Of a DNA stretch of 64,000 nucleotides, positions 27,417 through 36,234 are shown piece after piece. Origin of the DNA: Dyadobacter sp. CY347 (GTDB lineage Bacteria; Bacteroidota; Bacteroidia; Cytophagales; Spirosomataceae); contig NZ_JAKFFT010000013.1 of assembly GCF_021502655.1 (NCBI RefSeq), positions 38,433 through 102,432 on the forward strand, written 5' to 3'. A program made the translations under genes and the position numbers. Position 1 is the stretch's first letter. Every line of letters begins with the position of its first letter. The notes under the pieces are model-generated. The model saw only the letters and a list, made by a program, of their open reading frames with translations, made no database searches and had not been told where the DNA came from.

Positions 27417-27768
27417 GAAATTCCTTATGAAGCCATATTGGCTACACTTTGTAAATTTGAACCCGGCCCAAAGTACCAAACTCGTAAAACTATTTTTTCC
27501 CATTTAGTTTACTTGCAGGCTTTAAAGGCAACCAAAAAATAACAAAATCAGGCCTTCATTTTTCTGTACTGCAATTAACTTATTGTTGGCTTTTCGCCAT
27601 GGTTATCATCTGCGACATCAAGCCGCTGCGGATAAAACCGGCCAGCAATTGCTAAACAAATGTCTGGCTCAATAAGCTTGTGCTGGCACCAAAATGGCAA
27701 CATTATATTTTGTTTGGGATCTGGTTTATATATTGCATACTCAGTATCCTTTAATCAAAAAACCACTA

Positions 27769-28257
27769 ATGAAAGCTAAAAATATCCGCTTCTTTTCCCC
27801 GCAAGAAAATGAGCAAAAAGCAGAAAAGAAAGCAGCGGTAAAATCCCTGCCCAAAGGCTATATCTCTGCTGTCGGCAAAATCGTGTTCCCATCAGTAGCC
27901 ATCGAAGAGCTGGGTATAGAACCGGATACAACCAAATTCCTGGTAGGGACCGATGACGGTAAACGCAAGATCAAAAATCTGTACCTAATCCCGACAGATC
28001 AGGACAGCGCTTTTTCTATTACACGCTCTGGCCGTGGGTACTCTTTGCCACTGGACTTGATCCTAAGCAAAGGAGGCATTGATTATGGTAACCAGAAATA
28101 TGTTTTTACCGCTTCGATCTTTCAGCATGAGGGCTCAGTTGGTTATGCCTTGGAGATCTCACCCGAGCAGGCACCTGAAAAAGCGCCATATACCGGCAAG
28201 CCACGGGGGCGCAGGCCAAAAGACAGCCAGCAAGCTGCTGATCAGCCCGCAGAATAA
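27769..28257 (+). CDS. 162-residue protein with AT-hook-like tail, module copy 1
   Basis: The start MKAKNIRFFS is chosen because copy 2 (53592) begins the same way, whereas the upstream sequence diverges. The first 120 residues form a beta-rich domain (KGYISAVGKIVFPSVAIEEL, FLVGTDDGKRKIKNLYL, GYALEI). The tail KPRGRRPKDSQQ is an AT-hook-like motif (R-G-R-R-P). The two copies differ at about 13 of 162 residues by eye, with many more silent differences, so the protein has been under selection. It lies 68 bp before the DUF3800 gene in the same direction; the pair probably acts together. A DNA-binding regulator or partner of the DUF3800 protein is inferred. Confidence 0.65.
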   Translation: MKAKNIRFFSPQENEQKAEKKAAVKSLPKGYISAVGKIVFPSVAIEELGIEPDTTKFLVGTDDGKRKIKNLYLIPTDQDSAFSITRSGRGYSLPLDLILSKGGIDYGNQKYVFTASIFQHEGSVGYALEISPEQAPEKAPYTGKPRGRRPKDSQQAADQPAE

Positions 28258-28325
28258 TCAAAGGCTTGCTTGCCGGTAACCCCTAAACGTTAACCACTTT
28301 TGCTAGTCTCTCGGCCTAAGATATT

Positions 28326-29492
28326 ATGCATCATCATACAGCCTTTTTAAGCGAGTGGGGTAACAACGCACTTGACTTCTCTAAAAAGGGCCCATCAGGC
28401 ATCTTGCCAACAACGCATTTCATTGTTACCGCCCTTATCATGGATAAGGCAGATCTTGCAGCAGTCCTGGTAGTACTTGAAGCGGTCAGTAAGAGGCACT
28501 TCGATGGCGGCACGATTGACTCAGAAAAGACCGGCAATGACCATGTGAAAAGAAATGACGTTTTGGAAGACCTGGAAGAGTTGCCCTTTCAGGTTTTCTC
28601 AGTCATCGTTGATAAGCGCCAGTTGGTAGGGGAGGGGCTACGCTACAAAGGCTCCTTTTACAAATTCCTGCATGGGCTGGCCGACCGGGAGCTGTTCCGG
28701 ATCTTTCCAGACCTTGAAATGGTTACAGGCCAGACCGGGGATGAAACCTTCATGAAAGGGTTTATCACTTATGTGCAGCAGACCCATATTGCCAACCTTT
28801 TCAATGAATCATCCTTTGGCTTCGTCGCTTTACAGGATCGCCCAATTGTCCAGGCAGCAAACTTTATTGCTGGGACGCTCGCGCGCTGCTACGATGAAAC
28901 GGTCATCACTGATCAACGAGGGGAGTTTATAGAAATCCTTAAATGCAAGGTCCTAACGATAAGGTTTTGGCCGGATGCCTTTGCGCACAACCAGATTAGC
29001 CAACCCGAGCCGGGCCCAAGCTTTGATCCGCTTCTGTCCCAGCTGAGCGTCAACCTGGCTAATGAGTTCCTTCATCGTAAATCAGCCGATAAGGCCCCGC
29101 AGGCTATTGACCAGGTAAGCAGCCTGAGCTATCTGCTTTTTCATTTCAGGCATATTAGCCCTACCCGTTACATCACAAGCTTTGAGCTCATGGAGCATAT
29201 CAGGGCCAGAAGGGGAAAGAATGTTTCGCTTCATTATTTTCAAACAAAGGTGATTGCCCCGCTCCGGGATGCCGGTGTGCTGATTGCCAGCAGCTCGCGT
29301 GGATATAAGCTGCCTGCCAGTGAGCAGGACTTGTATGACTTTGTAGGCCACAGCAACACCATTATTGAGCCTATGCTTTCGCGCGTGAAACGGTTTCGTG
29401 ACCAGATCTATATGGCCACTGATGGCAAGATCGATGTGCTGGCTGCCGATGAATACAAGGTTATTCGAAAGGTGATCGAAATTGGACCATAA
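28326..29492 (+). CDS. DUF3800 protein with winged-helix-like C-terminus, module copy 1
   Basis: Residues 1-230 of 388 match the DUF3800 layout: an opening SEWGNNALD strand where family members have DESG, a hydrophobic helix (LAAVLVVLEAVSKRHFDGG), the EKTGNDHVKRNDVLEDLEEL segment, FQVFSVIVDKRQL, and a late AHFIAGTLARCYDE-type helix with ITDQRGEF and TIRFWPDAF. The family is predicted to have an RNase H-like fold and is often found near defence genes. Residues about 265-340 (RYITSFELMEHIRARRGKNV, LRDAGVLIASSSRGYKLPAS) read as a winged helix. The acidic residue of the DESG box is replaced by Ser-Glu, so the active site may differ. The copy at 54148 is very similar. Confidence 0.75.
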   Translation: MHHHTAFLSEWGNNALDFSKKGPSGILPTTHFIVTALIMDKADLAAVLVVLEAVSKRHFDGGTIDSEKTGNDHVKRNDVLEDLEELPFQVFSVIVDKRQLVGEGLRYKGSFYKFLHGLADRELFRIFPDLEMVTGQTGDETFMKGFITYVQQTHIANLFNESSFGFVALQDRPIVQAANFIAGTLARCYDETVITDQRGEFIEILKCKVLTIRFWPDAFAHNQISQPEPGPSFDPLLSQLSVNLANEFLHRKSADKAPQAIDQVSSLSYLLFHFRHISPTRYITSFELMEHIRARRGKNVSLHYFQTKVIAPLRDAGVLIASSSRGYKLPASEQDLYDFVGHSNTIIEPMLSRVKRFRDQIYMATDGKIDVLAADEYKVIRKVIEIGP

Positions 29493-29596
29493 TGCAAGCC
29501 GAACACCAAAACCTGCTACGGTATCCTTACAAGACTAAGTAGAATGATATATTCATTGACAGAAAGGCGACTTATTTGAACAAACTATCGAAACAG

Positions 29597-30189
29597 ATGG
29601 CATCACAAGCAGATATTTTTCTTAACAAGCGCATTTCTAACAGGGATGAAATAAGTCAAGGGTTGAGTTCGGCATCTTTTTTTTCATGCTTATGGTGGAA
29701 GCTGAGAGACTGTTCGGTAAAAGGTCAATGGAATTTACTTTTTATGGTATTGAATTGGGTGCACCAAACAACGAGATTTCTACAATTTGGCACCCAAGCA
29801 ACGACCATAAAAGTGTTATTATTCAACTGGAAGAAGATTGTCGTTTCAATTATAAGAAATCAATTTATTCTATCGCTCGGCAAACTATTCACTGTCTTCA
29901 TCCAGCTGATAATCCCAATAAAACCAGTGTCTTGGCCGAAGGTGTTGCTGAATGGTATGCGCAGCAAATAGCGGTTCAATATCAATACATGCCCTCGTCG
30001 TTGTCGGAAAGCCGCCAGGAAGCTTACTCACTTGTCAGTAAACTGATTAGACATGATCCTGGATTTGTGAAAAAACTCCGGAGTTATTCTTCGTGCTTAT
30101 CAAAAATTTCGGTAAAGGCATTTAAAGAAATGGGAATTTACTTTGATCAGCAGGATATTAGTAAGCTAATTTCACAATTTGTTTATTAA
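29597..30189 (+). pseudogene. Metallopeptidase-like gene split by a T-run frameshift
   Basis: Two plus-strand frames join at the run of eight T's (29678-29685): the first reads MASQADIFLNKRISNRDEIS, the second MLMVEAERLFGKRSMEFTFY through VLAEGVAEWYAQQIAVQY. The pattern IARQTIHCLH followed by LAEGVAEWYA resembles a degenerate HExxH plus downstream E-G-x-A-E motif of zinc peptidases, but the first glutamate is missing (QTIHCLH). The frameshift may be a homopolymer error or real. No neighbours share its direction closely. Confidence 0.5.
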
Positions 30190-30301
30190 CCAAAAATATT
30201 TGTAAGACAGACTTATGTCGCAATTGGAATGTTTGTTACTGTAGCTCGGATAAACATCAGGATCGTTACTCTTAAATGTAAACATAAACTTCTCTCTACT
30301 C

Positions 30302-30871
30302 ATGAGAAATCTTATAGTTTTAGCATTTGCAATCACTGGGCTTGTATTTCAAAGCGCCCGCCCGGAACTTCCGCCCTGTAATGAAGTTAAACAGGTTAAA
30401 ATTGATACGGATCAAAGAAAGAAGAAAATCCTGTCCAATTACATAGATTATTGTGTTAAAAAGGAGTGGAAAAACAACAAAGGGATAGTTATGCTTAGGG
30501 AATTCAAGAATGAGCAGGGCCAGGATTGCTGGCTGCTGATTCCATCGATTGACGACAGTTATAAGGATAACCCGCCTGAGCGCTTCGCTACTTTTCAAGG
30601 GGACATCATTTTGATTTTTAGCGCTGATTCAATGCAGAACGTCATACCTGCAAAAGGGGACGAAAATCAGCTAAATCAAGGCCTTGAACAAATCATAGGT
30701 GACCGTGTTTATACAAGGACTACTATCAAAGGCCGATGGACAGATGGTATGAGGCCATTTACAAATGAGAAGATTACGGAAGGGGTCCATAGGATTCTTG
30801 GAGGCAATGGCGGAACATTAATTATTGTCTTTAACGCAGATGGTACCTATAAAAAGTTGCTGCCAGTATAA
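30302..30871 (+). CDS. Exported cysteine-containing protein, longer paralogue of 23701
   Basis: The 189-residue product has a signal peptide (MRNLIVLAFAITGLVFQSAR) and then ELPPCNEVKQVKIDTDQRKK, VKKEWKNNKGIVMLREFKNE, SIDDSYKDNPPERFATFQGD and a C-terminal VHRILGGNGGTLIIVFNADG. It appears complete; the copy at 23701 lacks the last third. The family is not recognised; the mature protein is mixed alpha/beta and probably periplasmic. Its last 40 bases overlap a convergent gene. Confidence 0.65.
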   Translation: MRNLIVLAFAITGLVFQSARPELPPCNEVKQVKIDTDQRKKKILSNYIDYCVKKEWKNNKGIVMLREFKNEQGQDCWLLIPSIDDSYKDNPPERFATFQGDIILIFSADSMQNVIPAKGDENQLNQGLEQIIGDRVYTRTTIKGRWTDGMRPFTNEKITEGVHRILGGNGGTLIIVFNADGTYKKLLPV

Positions 30872-31316
30872 GACGCCGCTGGTGATGTATGTTATGTTTA
30901 CTGCTTAGGAAATGAAAAGCTATTGGAGCATACTTCTTTTCAATGTATCCAGATGCATCCCGTCTTATTTTCAGTATATCAAACATCAGCACGGTAAGTT
31001 TAGTGAATATGGTATCACATGACTGATTTGGCTCAACAGTAAATTCAATACCTGCCGACCCGTCAAATAGCTGAAAGCCTAGTGACAATATGTTTTTCTT
31101 CATGAAAAGTCGATAGACGTAGTGATGTGCTCGCTGCATTTCACTTTCCGTTGGTATCGGGCAATAAAGACTGTTATCATCAAGCCTGTGAATATGCAGG
31201 TAACGGTCTGACCTTTTTACGAAAATCAGTGAGATGCTTGATATTTGGATATCGTTTAACTCAATGATTGCAATCACCAAAATGGTGCGTATCAGGTGAG
31301 CTTGGATTTCGGTCAA
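30831..31316 (-). CDS. Hypothetical protein, convergent with the 30302 gene
   Basis: The 161-residue frame (MTEIQAHLIRTILVIAIIEL, LIFVKRSDRYLHIHRLDDNS, HHYVYRLFMKKNILSLGFQL) has a plausible amino acid pattern with alternating strands and a tail rich in His and Arg. It overlaps the 3' end of the convergent gene by 40 bp, which weakens its last part. No family is recognised and the gene may be a remnant with an altered C-terminus. Confidence 0.4.
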   Translation of the reverse strand: MTEIQAHLIRTILVIAIIELNDIQISSISLIFVKRSDRYLHIHRLDDNSLYCPIPTESEMQRAHHYVYRLFMKKNILSLGFQLFDGSAGIEFTVEPNQSCDTIFTKLTVLMFDILKIRRDASGYIEKKYAPIAFHFLSSKHNIHHQRRLILAATFYRYHLR

Positions 31317-31604
31317 GTTGTTTGAGGCACTCGATTCGCCTTTCGATGGCCAAATCCCTTTTTTATCCGTAAAGTGATAGATTAATAAAGTTGTTGTTGA
31401 TCATTATTTCAAATCAGCCTTGATCGAGTAGATTGATAGGCGTAGTTGTGCTCAATCGAGCGTTTTTACGGAACCTATAAGGGCATTTTCCTATTTGTAA
31501 TAAAAAAGGCCGGTGTCACTTGTCAATTGCAATTGTATTGCCAGCGATGACACACGTACCAACTCCTGAGATCAGGCCTACTATTTAGATAATCTGCAAA
31601 AGCT

Positions 31605-31691
31605 GCCGTTAGTTAAATCAATCACACCGGAGGCTAACTTCTTTCCCGATTTTGTTTTGGTATATCCTAAATAGGGAGAAATATTACTGAA
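31605..31691 (+). promoter_or_regulatory. Conserved leader of the repeated cassette, copy 2
   Basis: The stretch from GCCGTTAGTTAAATCAATC to the ATG at 31692 matches the leaders at about 15205-15289 and 61500-61584: shared blocks are TTAGTTAAATCAAT, CACCGG, GGCTAACT and GGTATATCCTAAATA. GTTAG and CTAAC form a short stem. It probably holds the cassette promoter and 5' UTR. Confidence 0.5.
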
Positions 31692-31943
31692 ATGACAGAT
31701 TATCAGTTTATCGGCGAGATCAAGAAATTTAAGCTTGACGACTTTACGCCCTATATGGGATGGCTTGGAAACAAACCGCACAAGATTTATACGCACAAAG
31801 CCCCCCTGTCATTCTTTGTCTATGACGAATTTACTGACAGGCTCTTTGAATTCGAACTGAGAGATCAGAATAAGTTGAATAAAGCCACCATTTATGATTG
31901 TCTTGTCAATACTTATTTGAGCTTGACTGGAACACAAACTTGA
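31692..31943 (+). CDS. 83-residue cassette protein, copy 2
   Basis: The product MTDYQFIGEIKKFKLDDFTP, YMGWLGNKPHKIYTHKAPLS, FFVYDEFTDRLFEFELRDQN is colinear with the protein at 61585 without gaps. It is a small soluble protein of unknown function; the D-E-x-T-D-R-L-F-E-F block is the most conserved across all four copies. The second cassette gene downstream is truncated by a nonsense mutation, so this copy may no longer be functional as a pair. Confidence 0.6.
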   Translation: MTDYQFIGEIKKFKLDDFTPYMGWLGNKPHKIYTHKAPLSFFVYDEFTDRLFEFELRDQNKLNKATIYDCLVNTYLSLTGTQT

Positions 31944-32051
31944 TTTGCTGGCAGCATGTCGGCCTGCCTTGATAATATCGTTAATTTGACCACTGGATTA
32001 CAGAAATGCAAAAGAAGTCGAGCAGTATGAATTGTTCAAAAAGAACCTTTG

Positions 32052-32195
32052 ATGATACTGGCATACAAAAAATTGACAGAACTTAAAGATGACGAAAGTG
32101 CGTGTAAAGCGATTTTTGAATCTGCAACAGCCGGGTGTGGGCCTAACGAATTTGGTTATGTAGAAGATTCTGAACTAGGCTATATAACCTTATGA
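32052..32195 (+). pseudogene. Second cassette gene, copy 2, nonsense mutation
   Basis: The frame MILAYKKLTELKDDESACKA aligns with the gene at 61953 and stays open to ELGYITL, where TGG of the intact copy is TGA (32193-32195). Only a few bases of further similarity follow before a different sequence starts near 32210. Confidence 0.7.
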
Positions 32196-32245
32196 GAAAA
32201 ATATGGAAGTACAAGTATCTTGGTGGAAAAGGCTCCGTATTTTAG

Positions 32246-32632
32246 ATGAGATTAATTCTGATCGTGATATGTATAATTTTCTTTACGCTATTAGTCTCGG
32301 CTGTCAACGATAGCACCAGTACGTGGGTATACGTCTTTCTCGGAACCTCTTTTCTATTTGGGGTGTGCTTATTTTCTGCTTTCTCTGGCGTCAAGTAAAA
32401 TCATTCAGAGATTGTAATTGCTAATATTTGGGGTGAAACCCGATACCGAAAAAGTGATTTAAAGACAGTTAGCCCAATCTTATCATTTTTACCTTTATAT
32501 ATTATTGTTTTCAAAAACAAAAGATCTTATCGTTTTAGCACGGCACCTGGAAGGATCATTGGATTCACAGACGTTATAAAAGAGGCCGAGCACATAAAGG
32601 TAGAGCTTTTGTCTGTTGATAATCGTTACTAG
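32246..32632 (+). pseudogene. Small two-span membrane protein with one in-frame stop
   Basis: From ATG at 32246 the frame reads MRLILIVICIIFFTLLVSAV and WVYVFLGTSFLFGVCLFSAF, two membrane spans, meets TAA at 32396-32398, and in the same frame continues IVIANIWGETRYRKSDLKTV to a final stop at 32632. The pattern (two spans, then a short soluble beta domain with a PH-like look) is that of a small Bacteroidota membrane protein. The single stop suggests recent inactivation or a base error; the 50-residue product may still be made. Confidence 0.5.
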
Positions 32633-32826
32633 AGGTTTACTATTTAATTGATTTAAGCGTTCTCAGTAAATGTCCCATTTTATTACATAGATAATATGGT
32701 CATTCGATACATACCTGGTCTTGCCGCCATTATACATGAGTCAGAAAGATACAACGAAGCAGATCTGTGAGCAGCAGTTAGCATTTTCGGACTATTAATT
32801 AATAGTCTAATTCAATTCTTAAATTT

Positions 32827-33570
32827 CTAACTGGCGGTAGTTTCGGGATATTTACATACCGTGTAAACAATACTATCAGAGCGGCGATACTCCAAGTAAT
32901 ACTCGATAGGTTGTTCAACCTGATCAAAAACATAACGCTTTCTAAATAATATAGGAGTTCCAGGCTTCACATCGAGTTTGTCGGAAATAAATTTGTCTGA
33001 GGCCTTTGCGCTGATCTCCTCCTTCGACACTTTTGCAATCACTGAATGTTCGCTTTCGAGAAAGTCATATATTAAGTGTGTAAAATCCTCATTTCCTTTT
33101 AAACCAATTCGTGGATTAAAGAAGGAGATCGAATAGACGAAAGGACGTTCCAAATTGCCGTAAAGCAACTCTACTTTTAATATCTGTTCGCTCAAACCTA
33201 CGTTGAAAAAATTCGCTAATTTTTCCTCGTTAATGACCCAAGTAACATGAATTTCAAAATTTCTTACCGTTACACTACGTGCAACTAGCTCCTCATAAAA
33301 GCTTAGCCAATTTTTGGATAATAGTTTAGCACTTGGTTCCACTACCTTCGTTCCTTCCCTCTTTTTACGTACCAATCGGCCTTCGTGAACTAATTTACAT
33401 ATAACCAAACGTAGCAATGTTCTGGATACCCCTATGCTTTTTGCCAATTCAACTTCTTTAGGTAGAAGTTTACCAGTCAAATATTCAGGCTTGTCTATTA
33501 GTTTTCGCAACATACTTTCAACTTGTGCTTGTAAGGGAACCGAGCTACTATGATCTAACTTAAAGTCCAT
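32827..33570 (-). CDS. GntR-family regulator with UTRA domain
   Basis: The 247-residue protein has an N-terminal GntR winged helix (SSVPLQAQVESMLRKLIDKP, LLPKEVELAKSIGVSRTLLR) and a C-terminal UTRA ligand-binding domain (residues about 95-247; VYSISFFNPRIGLKG, FDQVEQPIEYYLEYRRSD). UTRA regulators sense small ligands, often sugars or sugar phosphates, and repress nearby genes. It lies divergently about 1 kb upstream of the peptide-export cluster and may control it or local sugar metabolism; no operator was identified. Confidence 0.87.
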   Translation of the reverse strand: MDFKLDHSSSVPLQAQVESMLRKLIDKPEYLTGKLLPKEVELAKSIGVSRTLLRLVICKLVHEGRLVRKKREGTKVVEPSAKLLSKNWLSFYEELVARSVTVRNFEIHVTWVINEEKLANFFNVGLSEQILKVELLYGNLERPFVYSISFFNPRIGLKGNEDFTHLIYDFLESEHSVIAKVSKEEISAKASDKFISDKLDVKPGTPILFRKRYVFDQVEQPIEYYLEYRRSDSIVYTVCKYPETTAS

Positions 33571-33793
33571 TTATGAGATGTTTTAAAATTTGCACGGATT
33601 TGCTAATATAACATCAATCATCTGTACGTCAAATGGATCAAGACCAAATGTTGTGGATCAACTTGGATTAAGTATATAGCTTAGGGACACCTACATCCCA
33701 ACCATCAACGAAACGCTAAGATGCGTCAACAATGTACTTAAGATATGATGGGACTTTAATAAGTTTGAGCAGTTTCTTTTAACATTCCTGCTC
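33571..33793. other. Short intergenic region between two minus-strand regulators
   Basis: No repeat or frame of interest. It should contain the 5' regulatory sequence of the GntR gene. Confidence 0.4.
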
Positions 33794-34557
33794 TTAAGCC
33801 TTATTTGTTGGGAAAACACCCAAAACCGCAGGCTTGGACGTCTTTCCAGTAGGAATCTTTTTAGTGGCAGTAATGGTTATTTCATTTCCCAAAATTTCTC
33901 GTATGACTTTCTTATTTACTATGAATGACCTGTGTACACGGAAAAATAACTTTGAAGGTAAGGTTTTCTCACCGTCAGCCATCGTCATATGCGTCACAAT
34001 GGATCTTCCAGCCAGATTTCCTTTAAATAATCTTTCATAGCCTCTATAACAACGATTCACTCCATTTTCGACGCGTATCAACTTTTTGTCTTCTTTTAGT
34101 ATAAGAAACTCGGCAGTGGAATCAACTACATTGTCAAACTCCCGTAATACTGTTGAGATTGTAAGAGGATTTTCCTGTATGATGCCTGCTAGGACTTCTT
34201 TTGCACTTGCGTTTTCCGCGAATACTTTGGTTACTGATCGCATAAATTTTTCAAATGCGACGGGTTTGAGAAGATGATCGGCTACCTGACGCACAAACCC
34301 CTCAATTGCATAGGAAGCATCTGCGGATATTATGATACTGTGAGGTCGTGGAATTTGAAGGGATCTTATAAATTCAAACCCATTCATTTCTGGCATTTGG
34401 ATGTCCAGAAAAAACGTGAGGTATTAATTTCTGCACCTTTAAATAGCATCAATTGGATCATCACAAGTGCCGGCAAGTTGGAGATACGATACTTTCTGTA
34501 TGTATTTCTTTATAAGCTGCTGAGATGACTTTTTATTGTCAATGACTAAACATTTTA
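33794..34557 (-). pseudogene. LytTR-family response regulator, receiver domain damaged
   Basis: The intact 200-residue part begins MPEMNGFEFIRSLQIP (just after the phospho-acceptor Asp in LDIQMPEMNG) and ends with a LytTR DNA-binding domain (HRSFIVNKKVIREILGNEIT). Upstream, the same frame reads LVIDNKKSSQQLIKKYIQKV and LAGTCDDPIDAI, then TAA and a second TAA within 12 codons. A one-base gain and one-base loss between about 34420 and 34450 would repair the receiver. So it is either a recent pseudogene or affected by sequence errors. No histidine kinase is present. Confidence 0.75.
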
Positions 34558-34572
34558 GAATAGGAGAGAATA

Positions 34573-34737
34573 ATGCTTAGTAAGGATGAGTTATACCGCT
34601 TAGCTCTAATTTATGGCTATTCGTCGAAATTAAATAACAATTCCGAGAAAAAATTAGTTAAATCAATTATTAACACCTTTATTTGCAAAACACCATGTAA
34701 GCATTTTTTTGAGATATACCAGAAGAACCTAAGCTGA
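34573..34737 (+). CDS. Small basic protein at the head of the export cluster
   Basis: A 54-residue frame (MLSKDELYRLALIYGYSSKL, ending FEIYQKNLS) follows a good AGGAGA sequence at 34563-34568, unusual in this DNA, and ends 17 bp before the GT-B gene in the same direction. The product is basic, helical, and has two cysteines (IC, PCK). It could be an accessory or leaderless small protein of the cluster, or only a leader frame. No family recognised. Confidence 0.45.
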   Translation: MLSKDELYRLALIYGYSSKLNNNSEKKLVKSIINTFICKTPCKHFFEIYQKNLS

Positions 34738-34754
34738 TTTTGATGTAGTTATCT

Positions 34755-36125
34755 ATGAAAAAGAGTGTCTTATTCCTTCCAGCATCAATTCGGAGCCACG
34801 TTATTCCGGCATTATACCTGGCAGATCAGTTGAGCAAAGAATGTGACATTTATTTTGCAGTGACCAACGAAGTGCTGGAAGAAATTGTGGTAAGGCAAGG
34901 ATACAATGCTATTGCTACCGGTACTTTTAGGGTAGCGTTGGGAATGGAAGGACCATATGTGTTTGAAAAGAAGAATAAGGCTAGCAAATGGGAAACTTTA
35001 AAAAGTATTCGTAATGATGACTTATTTGTTCATAGGCAGAAGGAATTGTCTAAAATCGTAGACAGGATCAATGCATCTGTAATTTTCATCGATATTTTTA
35101 ATAGTACGGATTTGTTGGTTCTATATGCCAGGTACAAAAATATTAAGTTCATATTCCTGAACCCTATGCTATCTACCTATCGTGTGAATGGTTTTCCTAC
35201 GGTGGATCAGGGGCAGTGGACAGAGAACCATGGACCTGAAAAAGGGATGAGTGCCAAAAGGAAACTTTCGTGGAAATACTTACTTAGTAGGCCTTTTGAC
35301 GCCCTGATTACAAGGGCCATAGAAACTCAGTTTGAAAGACTGATCAATATTGACGGATTTTCGCAAAAGCATCCTGTTGCCACAGACAGAACAAGTGCAT
35401 TGCTTTTTGAAAACATTCCCGAAATTATACTTGGTCCGCTCGAACTGGAGGTGTCTCCAGAAGTGGGCAAACCAAATCAACACTATTTAGGCTTATGCAT
35501 TAGCGAAAACCGGCAGGATACCGAACTGGACCTTTCATTTGACAACACGTTCTCTATAATTCTAAATAAGAAAAAAGCAGGAAAGCGACTTATCTATTGC
35601 ACATTTGGTACATTCTATCAAGGTTCCGACAAGGCATTACTCGATTTCCTGAATAAGTTACTTGATGCAATTGAAGGTATCGAAAATGTGGAGGTAATTT
35701 TCTCGGTGACGGAGTTGGTGATTGAGACCTTGAGTTACCAAAGAAAAATACCGAACTACATCAATATGTTTAGCCGTGTTCCGCAACTCACTGTTTTAAA
35801 GTATGCTGATTTATTTGTCACGCACGGGGGGCTTGGTTCGATCAAAGAGAGTATTTATTATGGCGTTCCTATGCTGGTTTATCCCCTAGATTTAAAGTAT
35901 GACCAGAATGGTAATGGGTTGAAAGTAGAGCATCACGGCTTAGGATTACGTGGAGTTTTTCTACATGAGAGGAGTGCGGACATGAATAAGAAAATGAAGG
36001 AATTGCTAATTAAAGATTCTTTCAGGGAGAATATCAGAATGTTTAAAAACCGGATTATGTCAAATACGAGAAAGGAGAAAATCATAGAAGAATTTTTCGC
36101 GCTCGCTCCACAAGAAATTGGCTAA
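34755..36125 (+). CDS. GT-B glycosyltransferase (GT1/UGT type)
   Basis: The 456-residue enzyme belongs to the UDP-glycosyltransferase superfamily. The N-terminal Rossmann half begins KKSVLFLPASIRSHVIPALY, with the H-x-x-P-x-L motif typical of GT1. The C-terminal donor half contains YCTFGTFYQG and the donor-binding stretch ADLFVTHGGLGSIKESIYYG, then PMLVYPLDLKYDQNGNG. GT1 enzymes glycosylate small molecules, lipids or peptides in the cytosol. It is the first large gene of the plus-strand cluster and stands 109 bp before the VKOR gene. The acceptor could be the secreted peptide or a membrane lipid; the sequence does not tell. Confidence 0.88.
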   Translation: MKKSVLFLPASIRSHVIPALYLADQLSKECDIYFAVTNEVLEEIVVRQGYNAIATGTFRVALGMEGPYVFEKKNKASKWETLKSIRNDDLFVHRQKELSKIVDRINASVIFIDIFNSTDLLVLYARYKNIKFIFLNPMLSTYRVNGFPTVDQGQWTENHGPEKGMSAKRKLSWKYLLSRPFDALITRAIETQFERLINIDGFSQKHPVATDRTSALLFENIPEIILGPLELEVSPEVGKPNQHYLGLCISENRQDTELDLSFDNTFSIILNKKKAGKRLIYCTFGTFYQGSDKALLDFLNKLLDAIEGIENVEVIFSVTELVIETLSYQRKIPNYINMFSRVPQLTVLKYADLFVTHGGLGSIKESIYYGVPMLVYPLDLKYDQNGNGLKVEHHGLGLRGVFLHERSADMNKKMKELLIKDSFRENIRMFKNRIMSNTRKEKIIEEFFALAPQEIG

Positions 36126-36234
36126 GGATCTGGCGGCCAAAGCTTGTAAAAACAGAAGGAGTATTGAATTATCACCTTCGACGTACAGCGCAGTCTAAAA
36201 TTACTGATTAGAGCATCACGCTAATTCTTGATAT

